A stretch of DNA of 64,000 nucleotides from Amoebophrya sp. A120 (Eukaryota > Sar > Dinophyceae > Syndiniales > Amoebophryaceae). The stretch lies in NCBI GenBank assembly GCA_905178155.1, contig CAJINV010000004.1, forward strand, positions 5,062,619-5,126,618, in the 5' to 3' direction. The stretch's first letter is position 1. Every line of letters begins with the position of its first letter. The position numbers and the translations under genes are program-made. The notes under the pieces were generated by a model, which saw only the letters and a list, made by a program, of their open reading frames with translations, was not told the origin of the DNA and did no database searches. Below, in pieces: positions 36,401 to 48,400 of the stretch.

Positions 36401-39400
36401 CTGCGGCGATGCTGAAGCAAACGACTCCGTTGAGATGTTCTTTCCCACAGAGGAACCCTCGTGATCAACGTCTCGGGCAGCAGCAGCTGCAGCATTCCGC
36501 CTCGCCACAAGCTCACGTCTCGCGATCAACCGTGCCTGCCGCACCCACGCTTCGCGCTCGACAACCGCTGTAACCTTTTCGACTTGAAACTTCTCCATCA
36601 GAAACTCCGTAAAATCACGCAACCGAGGCAGTTTTCCGGGCGCGCCCACCGGCGTCACTAGTTTTGCAACGCGATCCTGGGCGCGTAGGAAATCCACGTC
36701 CGAGCCGGCAGTTGTTGTTGTGGGGGGGAGGAAGATATTATTTTTGTCGGTCATAGCGGAAAACGCGTTACGCAAGAACAGATTGAACAAGGACAGCAGC
36801 TCGCTCCGCAACAGCGCGTGCTCGCGCCCCAAGACGATCAACTCTCGGCGTCTAGTGTGTGGCCCTCGGTCTTGGTGTTGTGCGGCCGGTTGTTCTTTGA
36901 TAATACTGGAGGACTCAACTACAGGGGTAGCGTGCGCGTGGTCATCAGGTGTCGCAGACGGAGCAACATTAACACCGCGATCCTGCTGTCCAGTCTCGGC
37001 GCTCTGCTGAACTGCAGCTGGCTCTGCAGTTCCTTGATCGCAAGAATCCCGCCCCATCTGCACATCCGGCTCCTGGTCAGCTGCACCAGCAGGAACTGGC
37101 GAAGTTCTTTGGCAGCGCAAATCTTCTTCACCGCGCCTGACCTCCTGTTCCAGTTCCTCCGCACGCTGGATCTCTGCTGCAGGCAACCACGGCACAAAGT
37201 TCGAACTCGGACCGTGCACCTTGGTCAACAATAATGACACTTCTTGCAGCGACACCTGCCCGCGCAAGGACAAGAGCAACTTCTGGACAAACTGCACTTG
37301 CTCCTCCTCCGCGACCTCCTCCCGCAGGGCTTGAAGCTGCAACGTCAGCCGCTTCTGTTGCCCGCCGGTCCCGTCCTCCGCAGCAGGATTATTTTCTCCT
37401 CCGCCTCCCGGCGTCCGGGGGCGGTTTGCCGGTGTAACGCCGTAGTTTTCCTCCACCGCCGCCGTGGCGGCATCCAAGTCGCGCCTTAGCAGCGCTTCCG
37501 CCTTCAGGTCTTGGCTCAGGTGGTCCTTTAGCTGCGCAGCCCCGCCTGCAGTTGTCATATCAGCGCTGTACTGATCGTCACCGGAAGTAGCCGGGCCGGA
37601 TACTAGAATGCTCGAGACCAGATCTGCCGCCGAGAACAACGACGTCAGGGTTTGCACGAGCCCCGTCTGCACCTCCAAAGCGTCGTACCGTTTGAGGAAT
37701 ACGGAAGAATGCAGCGAACGGTCGACGCCACTTGTAGTTCCCGAAACTGATGCACCAGGCGCTGCAGCCGATGGCTCCGCGAATCCAGTTCCATCTTTGC
37801 GTTTGCCGGCGCCAGGTCTAGAAGGCACTCCGTCCACCTCCTCTCCGAGGTTATCATCCGCGATGAAAGCGAGTTCACCGATGTCGTTGAAGGAAACGGC
37901 GTCATCAAGACTAACCACTTCTTCTCCGACCACCAACATGGAATCCATCTTGCTCGTCCGGCCCAGCACGCGCTCCGCGACCGCGGACACGCGTGTGGTC
38001 GGCGTCAAAGCAGGAGTCGCTCCAGCTCTTAGCAGGCCGAGTTCCAGCTGCCGCAGCGATTCGGCGGTGAGACGACCCTCTGCAGTTCCAAGTAGATCTT
38101 GATGCTGCGCCTTGTCGTCGTCAGCACTCAAGTGGTCCTTCTCGAGAAAGTTTTTCTTGAAGTCTTCGTCACTTAAAGTTAAACTTTTGTTCGCTTCCTC
38201 GTTAAATTGGTCCTGGATGCGGGATAAATCCGGCTCGTAGTCCTCATCGACGCGCTGTTCTTTTTCCTGCAGGTCGTTTCGCTGCTGTTCCACCTCTTCC
38301 AAACCCGCGATGTGCCTCGGCGTTGTCACTACTGCGAGACGCGCGACCATGTCCCGGACGAACCGCTGGAGGTGGTGCAACAGCTGCAGGGCGGCTGTAG
38401 CTCGGGCTTTTGTTTCTTTTTCAAACGTGATTGTAGCCGCATCATGTTGATCTCCAAGTTGTTCTTCAGGGTCAACGTCCATAGGAGCCGAATCTTCTTT
38501 TTCGTGAGGAAGTAGACCTCCGCTGTGCAGAGGACGCTCTTTCTCATGCTCCTTCGCTAGTACAGATGATCTGCTAGTTTTCAACAACGCCGCAGGCTTG
38601 AGAGCGATCGGCGCGAGTCGTGCGATTTGAGCAAGCACTTCCGGAAAGTTGTCCGACCATTCCAGCAAATGCTGCGCAACTTCGGTTGTGACAGACGCGC
38701 TCTCCTCTCCCAACAGCCCATAGCGCGCCGGGAACGGCGGGATCGGATGGTTAGCCTCTCCAAAAATCTTTTCCAAGAGCGATTCCATCGTGCTGGCGAA
38801 AACGGTAGATGGGCCTGCTGTTTGCGGGTGCGAGAAATAAGCCCCCGCAGATCCTCCCGGGCGTGGCGTCTGTCCCCCGCGAGCCGACATGAGGGGCTGC
38901 GCTCCCGGGTGCAGCTGCCCAGGAGCAGCTTGTGCAACGGGATGCCTCCGGAAGAAGGAAGCGCGACGGGCATCCAACCCAGCCAGGCGCGAGGAGTGCA
39001 TCATGGCACCACCAGCGCTGCGCATCCCGACGGAACGGACGAATTCCGTTGCGAGTCGCACGGCCTTCTGCGTTTTCGCGGTCTCCTCAGGATTCTTCGT
39101 GCGCAGCTGCCAATCCTTCTTCTGGAGCGGCTGCAAAAGCTGTGTCGGGGTTGCTCGCGCAAGCTCCGCGCTCCAGGACCAAGAAAGCGAGTCAGCGGAT
39201 GCTGGCACTAGTGGGTCATCGTCGTCCACATTTGGGGTCAGTAAGAGGTACTCCTCTAATTCTCCATAATCAGGACCACGCGACAATCGTTCAGCCTGTA
39301 AAAGTATCTTAACCTTAACTCGGCACCTGCTGAACAGTGCGAGCAGTATGTCTGAGTTGATTCCGCTGCGCTCGTGGTTCCAGGCCCTGAGCTTGTCCTT

Positions 39401-42400
39401 CCTAGTTTTCTGCGCTGCTTCCAATTCCAAGTCACGATAAGGCCACATTAGGTAGTTCAGGTCAATGTTCTTTTTGTCTTCGGCTTCTCGTCCTGACTCA
39501 ATGTTGAGAACGGCCGCGTCTTCTGCTACCACTTCTTTCCAGGTTTGGATTAAAGGATAGAGCACTTCAAGCAGGCCTCTCCGGCCCAGCACAAACCCTC
39601 TCGGATCGTCTATACGCCCAATCAGCTCCCGCTTGCCCTTCTCGGTCAGCACAAGCTCGCCGGCTTCGCTCTTTGTCCTCTTTGCCCAGTCCTTGCAATA
39701 CTTGAATGTGTGGGTATTGCTATTGACATCCAATCTCACCCGCACTGTTGGCCGATTGCTATCTTCTCCGGGGTGCACCAGACCAGTGAGTAAATTTTCT
39801 TTGTGCTGCTCCACTGCCAGCAATGTTGGGCTGACGAAATCCCGCATCAGTCTTTGAAGAAGCCTGTTTGACACTGCGCGACAGGATGCTAGCTTCTCTA
39901 TCACTTCCAGGAACACGCTCTGCAGGGGGGTCCGTTTGTTCGCAGATGGGTCGTTCGTTCCGTATGGGTCAGCATTCTGTTGCTGCTCCGCCAAAGAAGG
40001 GGAGATCGAGAAGATGTACGGCGGCCACGCAAACCAATTCTCTTCCCGCTCCGCCAAACGGAACGCAGCTTCTTCCAGGAAGGCCAGCGACTTCGCATGA
40101 TTTTGCGTCTCGCACGCCAGGGTCCGATCCTTGAGCCGAACATCCGACATGTGCGCCGGCACGGCACGAATTACGCTGCGCCTATGGTCATTCACGGCCT
40201 GCCTCTGCTTCGTTGTCGGCGCGTCGCCTGATGCTGCAGCATCCCCTAGTAGAAATGTTGGATCTGATCCAAGGTAACTTCCGGCGCCCCCTTCTGAGAG
40301 TCGCGACAAGAGGGACGTCGTGCCAGGCGTAGCCTCCTCGAAGAACGACGCGAGCAAATTGTCTTTCGCCTCAATCAAAATGCTTTTCTTCTGCTCAGTT
40401 ACTGAGGAGAAGAAAGCATCCAGTAAAGTAGTAGAGGTCGTGGCGTCGCCTTGTTCAGGAGCCAACGTCGACTCTGCACTTTCCCATTGTGCAAGCGCTG
40501 CGTTGAAAATCCGCGCGACCACCTGATCGAAGAATGGCGGGGAATGATCCGAGTGTACGAGCATGCCAAATTCGTGCACGAGCTCGGTGAGAATGGCTAT
40601 TTCACTCCCGGCACCGTCCATGCCGTCCGATTGCACCCGCAAGTCTGCTTGAATCGTTTTGTGCAGCGAGCCTAAGCGGAGGCGCAGTTCCTCTTTCACC
40701 AAGTCTTCGGCTCCTGAAGCTATAGAAAAGGTAGAAGTTGAGCCTTCCCCTACCGTGCCCGTTCCAATTCCGCCTTCGTCTTCATCAACATCAGGCACGA
40801 CATCATTGGTCGGAAGTAGCTGCGAAGAACTCGTCGCGGGGACGCCGTCAGCGTCATTCTGTTTCATCGGACTGACTGCTAGCCGCAGCGGGAAAAAGAG
40901 AGCACGAAACGCTTCAGCGCCGCTGCCGACGAGCGACATCAGACCAGCGTTGATGCGCGAGCGCACGGCGTCCAAAAACGCGAGCAGCAGCGCCTCCCGC
41001 ACGATTTTCGGGTGCGCCTGGAGGTTCAGTGCGTCAAGTTTCTGGATGACCATGCTCTTGCTCATCTCGTCAGCTCCGTCTATGCGAAGCGTGTCCACTA
41101 GGCTGCGGTAGATATTCATTTCAGAGTCATCGTCTCTAGGAACCGCCGTCGCCGGTTCTTGTAGGTTCTTTTCAACATCATGTGAAGATAGAATGCGTGA
41201 CTGCAGTAGCGAATGTTCTCGTGCAGTGCGAAGCAGAGTCGTCATGACGATCAAACCGAAGTTTCCCGCAAAAATTCTGTACGGATCGACATCTGAGTCG
41301 GTTTGGCTTTTCTCCGTCCTCGTCTTCCTCGTCCGCTGTGCTTCTACCAGAAAGCTATTCACCGCAAAGGTGAGGATTTCGGACCCTGACTCGATGAGAG
41401 GTAGTTTCTTTGAGATAAAAGAAAGCTGGGCCACCTGGGCATTTTTCTTCTCAGCTGCAGCGACGTCGCGTAGCAAAAGCACATCCTGAACCAGAATTTG
41501 CGCTATGGTTCGCCGAAAGAGTGTCACGATGCGTGGATCTTCGTGCTTCCCCAACCCGAGGTCATCTTCCGAGTCCGGCTCGGGGTCATCTTCGCTGTGG
41601 ATCAACACCGCTGGGTGCAACCACCTAGCAACTTGCACATCAAAAACACCTCCTTCGTTTGTAGTCTGCTCGGTCAGTCGAAGTAGCTGGCTCATACCGA
41701 GCAAGTAGCGCGGCGTGGCAGCCAGGCTCCACGATTTGTGTGCATTGCGAAGCGCGTCCACTTTTGCGAATTGCGTTCGGCAACCCAAACGAAGCAGGTC
41801 AGTGTCGAGAGAGTCGAGCAACCCAACGTCGTGAATGCCAGTTCTCGCTTGTTCGGCCAAGTACATGTTTCGGTTGACAAACTTTTTTTGCTGTTCCAAC
41901 AGGGTAAAGCGCACAACTGCGCCAACCAGATCGCCGACTGCGTCACGCTGGGTGTCCAAGAATCGGCTCTTCATCGCCCCCGCCCCGCTTGCTTTTTTAC
42001 TGCGGTGATCAACTTCCATTCCGAAAAACAGCAAGGCCCGCTTCAAGTTGGTATTCACCTCAACTTCGTAAACATTTCTGTTAAAGCCGGCGAGCATAGC
42101 GAACAAATCCGTTGATATTTTGCGAACAGACGCTGTCAGTTGAGTGCGGAGCTGTTGCTTTTTTTCATCAATTACAATTTTAATATTATCCTTATTCTTC
42201 ATCAGTAGGTCTGCGGCGATCTTCAGCTTCTGATGTGCTTCAGGTACATCAACCAGTTTCTTCGCCACCGGAGACAGCATGCGTTATCAAATGCAAATAT
42301 GTCTGGGTCTGGAAATTTGTGATGCTAAAATGTGCAGCATGACCACGAAAACGCTCTCTCATGCAGGAGAGCATGACAACGAGTTTGCAGAACGTGAACG

Positions 42401-45400
42401 CTTCGTCATACGCGCTCCGCATGAGAAACTGCATCTTTGTATGACAAGGAAGGCTGCGACTTCTTTTGTGGGTCATGCAATACAGATCCCACAGGAATGC
42501 AAGACCAGCATTGCAACTTCCAACATTTTTCCAGACCCAGATATATTTGCAATGCATATGCGTTGCCGCAATACAAAACTGAGGTACGACAGCTGTTCCG
42601 ATGGATCTACTTCGGGGATCAAGTTGGTTCTACTTGCAGCGGGCACCGCGTTGTAAAAGCCTTGCTTCCCTCCGTCATCTACTTGGTCGACCTGTAGAAG
42701 TTCTTCGGGAAGAAGCACAGCCGCTTGCTCAGCGATCTCCCGCGCGAGTACTCGTCTCATTTGCTGAAACTCCAAGCGCTGTGCGCTCGCAATCGCAGGC
42801 ACCGTGCTCCCGTACAGATCATCGCGGCCTAAAAACACTTCAGCACGAGTTCCAAGAAACAGATGCACGCATTGAGACACGTACCGCGCGCTCGCTAAGG
42901 AGAGGTGGTAGTTCTTGCCGTGTTTATTTCTGCCTGCAGGCTTTCTCTCGTCCCCAGCAGGACCGGCACCTTTGTTCGCTCCTGCTCCGGCCGATTGCAT
43001 CGCCCCGCCCTGGATCTGCACGCTGATCATCCAGAACGAATCTAGAACCGCTTGGCGATTAGCCGCATCAAGTCGCTCCGCGATGCTTCGCAGCATGGCA
43101 CGCCGGCCTTTTGGCTGCTGGTGGTATACCATCTGAGGCGATTTTGCGTTTTCGATTTCGTGCCCAAAATCTTGCTCATGGTCCCTGCTACTTTTCTGGT
43201 GAAAACTCCTGCTGGACAAAAAAGCGGCCTGTTCTTTCACCAACATCTCCTGTTCCCAGTCGTAGTATCGCACTGCAGCGTCATTGTCTTCCCGGTACTC
43301 ATTTTCCTTCGTTGCAGCGTTCTTGACTTGTTTCTTCGGCAGCTTGAGCGCCGAGAAAAGCAGCGGCGGCTTCCGGCTGTTCATTCTGCTGATGCCCGAG
43401 GCTGCACCTCCCTGGGTGGTCGTAGTTGCCGCAATATCTTCCAACAAATCTGTTCCTGTCGCCAACGACCTGATGCCGCCGCCGTCTTCCACCCGCTGGC
43501 CCGCAACCTCGAAAGAACCGCCGCGGAAGACGCTGCCAAACAGCGACTGAGCGAACTCGCGATTGCCCGCCGCGCTGCCAACCCGCAGCACAAAACTTTG
43601 CAACAGCGCGTTGCGCGCCACCGGACCTAGTATGTCTTGCCCGTACAAGTCTTCAGAGAAGCCACCTAAAGAGACGGACGCAAAATCGGGACGAGATTGC
43701 AACAGGTCACGGTGGCGGTGCTGCGACGCGGCTTTTTGCCCCATGAACTCTTCGAAACCAGAGGTAGCACCTCCTGATGCCCCACCAGTGGCAACTACAC
43801 TTTGGGAGAGCTGCGCCAACTTCCGCTCCCGTGCTTCCTGGATTTCGTAGACTTTTTCCTTGATTTTCCGATAAAGTTTATTATGCATCGCGTTGACCAA
43901 TTCCTGATCACCTCGCCTTTGTGCAGGCCGCCTTGTTCGCGAATGCTTCTCATGCGGCCCACCCCCGGGAGGCGCGTTCATTGGAATACTAGTACTACCA
44001 CCCTGACCCCCAATACCCGGCGCGGGCTGAAGGGGCGCGCCACCAGAAGTCGGCTGCCCCCCACGACTCGCTCCTGCGTTGCTCAGGTTCTTCGCATCAG
44101 ATGCACTGCTGGTCCGACCGAAAACCAAGAGCTTCAGCAGGGTCGGGAAGAAATACTGTCTCGGCAAGCCGACTGCGACTCGTCCCGCAGTGTTTTCTAC
44201 TTCCGCATGACGAGAAGCAGTCATTTTCTTTTTCCTCGATGTCGAAAGGCTCTCATCCATGGGATTGGAATTAGACTGCCGTTCTTCCTCCAGCTCTTCT
44301 ATCAGCAGCAAATGTTCTTCGAGTTCTTCGATCGGAGCTTGCAACCCCTGCGACATCTGCAAGTTCAACCGCAAGATAGCTGTGATTTCACTGCCCACCT
44401 GCGCTCCGGACGAAAGGACTTCGAGGAACAGAGCAAGGTTGCGCTTTTTCTGCTCGGAGCGAACCCGGCTTTCCTGATCTCCTTGCGACGCAGAATTATC
44501 CTCCCCACTCATCCGGCTTGAAACGTCATCTCCGAGTACGCTGTCTTCCTCAGCTGAGGAATCGTCGACGGCCATATCAGCCGTGTCACCTGGATCCTCT
44601 TGCTCACGACCAGCAGCGGCACCGGCGTCGGAGGACTCTGCTTGATCCACATCCATCGCATTCGTGTCCTGTTCCTGCCCCGCCAACTCATCTTCATCTT
44701 CTTCGCTACCAGATAAATCACCTGAGGCGAAGGTTCCACCTCGACTGCTGTCATTCTCGCTTTTGATGTCTTCCTCCGTGAGAAGCTCCTTCTCGAGCTC
44801 CTGAAACGGCTTCCCCGAGTAGTTTTTGTGCATAAGCAGCGCCAGCCGGGCCACTACCTCGCTCTGCAGCTCCACCAGCTCGCGCACGACTTCCGGATCC
44901 AGGCGGAGGATTTGTGATGGTGAAGTTGTACTACCTCTGGGTGGAGTAGTACTTCTATTTGTACTCGCTTTAGCACTGCTTTCTTTGTCCTCCGTCGCGG
45001 CTTGCACGTAGGATCCCAGCATGAACTCCCGCAAAATCCGCAACAGAGCGAGAATCCGGCGGACCGCGCGCACCGAAACCCGGGCCCGCACCTCAACTTG
45101 CTCCTCGGAAGCGGCAATCACTTTCGCCTCGCTCAGTTTCTTGGCCAGTTGCGTCAACTCGGATCGCAGGTGTGGAACAAGATGCTTGTGAAGCACGGCG
45201 AAGAGCGTGTCAAAACAAGACTCGCGACGAGCCCGGAAATAGTTCATCTGCTCCTGCTGTGCGTTGTGAACATTTATTTTCGGATCTATCTTTTCTTGCC
45301 CAAGACAAGTCCGAAAGTATTGCAGCGCGTTATCCTGCTGGGCACCGAGGTGTAAGAAACGTACTGAGTCTGCTCCTGCAGCATGGAAGTCGTCCTCTCC

Positions 45401-48400
45401 GGAGGCACCATCCTCAGCATGATGATCGCCTGCTCTCTTCCCTTCTTGGCGCAAAGCCGTTTCTGCGGTCGTGCTGATCTTGAATTTCGCCAGCCGGTCT
45501 TCTTCGTAAAGCATCAGAAGTTCCGTGTCTCTCGCTGCCTGTTCCGCGTTTTGGAAGAAGGATAGGAGCAAGTCCACAAATTCTCCAACGACAAAACTAG
45601 GACTGTTCTCTTCCTCGCTTGCAAACTTACGCTTCGCGTCCAACGCCAAACGCGTTTTTTCCTCCTCTGGCAGCGCGGCAGTGGCAATAGGGTCAACATC
45701 TTCCTCTACTTTTGATGTTCCAGAATTTCCAAATTCGGTGTGGTGTGCCAGCGGCACGAGTTTCTGTAAGGCGAAAAGCGTAGTGTCTAGCTCGGTGTAC
45801 TTGCTGTCCCCCGCGCGGCCAGATTGTAATAAAACCAGCTTTGCGGGGTCCTCATCTTTGAGAACGTGCAGGACGAGCAAAACAAGATCTCGAAGTGCAG
45901 GCGTGAACGGCGGGTTTGGAGGCAGCTTCTGTGAAGCGGTTGCTGAGGCCATGCTGCCCGTTCCTGTCGGATGATCCAGCGGAAGGTGAGCAGTCGACCC
46001 AGAGGAAAGAGTTGTACCAGCTTGATGTTGATGTTGTGCCGCTGCTGCTAAATCTAAATCATGGCCAGGTGAAGATGTTGATCCACCGGTCTCTTGAAGA
46101 TGACTACCCCTGGAGGCGCCTATGGATTGCAAAAGTGTCTGGGTCTGGAAGGTCACAACTTGTGATGCTGTCTGTGATTCGAAAAACATTTGTATTGCAT
46201 GACCAGCAAGAGGGGTCGGGTTTGTCCTACGTGGAGATGGCATTTCTCATGCGGTAGAGAGAGTATCACAAAGCCCTCGAAAAATCTGTGATGCTACGAC
46301 ATGCATGACAGACATCATGGCTCATGGAAAATATGCATGACAAATCTAGAAATATTCCAGACCCAGACATTTTTGCGTTAGATAGCGCCAGGAGGAAAAC
46401 TACTTCCAGCTGTACTTTTACCAGAGATGGACATCAACTGACTGATGTAATCGGAGTAGTGCCTGTCGGCGTCAAAAAGCAAGAATCGCGAGGACGTCTG
46501 GGCTTCCGTTAGGGTCCTCACTTGAACGCCCTCTTTATCTTTTCCGCCGGGTGGAGCTCCGTCGTCTACATCTCCGAAAGCAGCCGCTTCCCCTGCACCT
46601 GCTGCAGCTGTCAACAACTTGTTGGGCAACGGCAGCGTAGCAAACTTCAGAAGGTCTCCACCTCGGTCCGCGAACTTTGGCTCCGCGGCTTCCAGGGCGG
46701 ATTTTTCGGCGTCTGTGGCAGGAGTTGGATTGTACACGTAGTCGTTCAGCAGTGCTGCCTTTTGGTCTTCGATCTCCAGCGACAACACGTTACGCTGGTG
46801 TAACAGCGAGTATCTGCTGACATCCAGCGGACGGTAGTGCCCGATCGTGGAGATTTGCTTTTTTTTCCCATGTTGTCCATGGTCGTCAAGAGCGTGTTCC
46901 CGCTGCGACAGCTGCGCTGTGGAAAAATCGTCGTCAAAGTGCTGATCCGAGGGACCGGCTAAACCGGGAAAGGCCAAGTTGCGCAAAAGCTTTGCCAGCA
47001 ACAAAAAGTCGCCCATTTGATACATCGTGGTCTCCTTGTCTCTCGTGATTGACTGTGGTTGATCAACCTCTTCTCGCACGCCCTCCTTGCGGCCCGGTGT
47101 GGGGGGCACGACTGGTGTGAACAGGCTGCTGGACGTGCGTCGTACCACATCATCAGACTGAGTCTGATGTTTGCCGCCAGCTCCTTCTGATTCATCGTCT
47201 TCGACTAATGCGACTACACTGCTTCTGTACAGCTTTTCCGCCGCTGCTTCGCGCAGAACCAGCGCTACATCCACTACCAGCTTGACACGAACGTGCGCTG
47301 GGATGACGGTCGGACCATTCCCGTAGGCGCTGAGACGGTCCTCGGTCATCTGCGGGATCTTTTCCAAAAAGGCTTCGTACCGTTCTTCTTGCATAAAATT
47401 CTGACTGAATTCGTGAACCTCGGCAAAATTTTCGTACATGTGCCTTCCCCACTGGAGCGCGCGAAGCGGTAAGGTGCGTTCCTGAATAGTAGTACTTGCC
47501 GATACAACAGATGGTGAAACGAGCGGGCCGAGAAGACCGTCGGAAAGAAGTTGTCGCCTGGAAGACGTCGAAGATTTGGGATCACCAGCACGCTGCCACG
47601 TCGGTCGTTCCGTGACGAGCTGCTTCACAATCTGGTACGCCAAAAGTAGTGCGCGGCGCTTCACTTCGACAGGAACAGGCGGACCGCGACGGGAAAGTAC
47701 AGCTTTTGATGCACCTGTGCTCTTAGCTTCTCCTTGCGCTCGGCTTCCTTGTCTCTGAAGCTCGAATGAGCGGTCTGTAAGCGTTTGCATCAACGACCCC
47801 AGAATCACCTTCCACAGCATGCCGGCGCGGCGGCCCAGGGGCGCATACGGATTCAGGATATTTTTAAACATGGATATTCCACGATCTTCTCCAGGTACTA
47901 GTAGTTGTGCTGCACCACTTTTATGCTTGTCCTGAGGTACTTGCTGTCGTCCTCCACCCCGCTCCTCCAACTGCAGCAATGCGCCCAAAAGCATCGCCAG
48001 CGGATGCGGACCGTCGTACTGGTGCGTTTTCGACAAATCTGCCCAGCACTTGTCCTCCGCGGTCCGGACACTCGATTTCACGACGTTGCGAAGCCGCTGC
48101 AACCTCGTTTCGTGCAACTTGACAACGGCAGAAGTAGGGTATGAGTTGCAAAAGCAGTGGGTAATTGTCGTACTTTTTTAATTCTTGATCCGTACGTTTA
48201 CTCTTGTTTGGTCCTCAAGAAGAACGTAGTATCTACAACTTGGTACATCAACTCTCCTCATTTTTTGGCATGGCAAATATGCTAATGCTATCGCGCTTGC
48301 ACTGCAAATAAGTAAACCATGCAAATCCATAGACAATCAATGTACAGCTGCTGTATCTGTACCACGACTGCGCTATAAACTTTTTCCCCGAAACATACGT

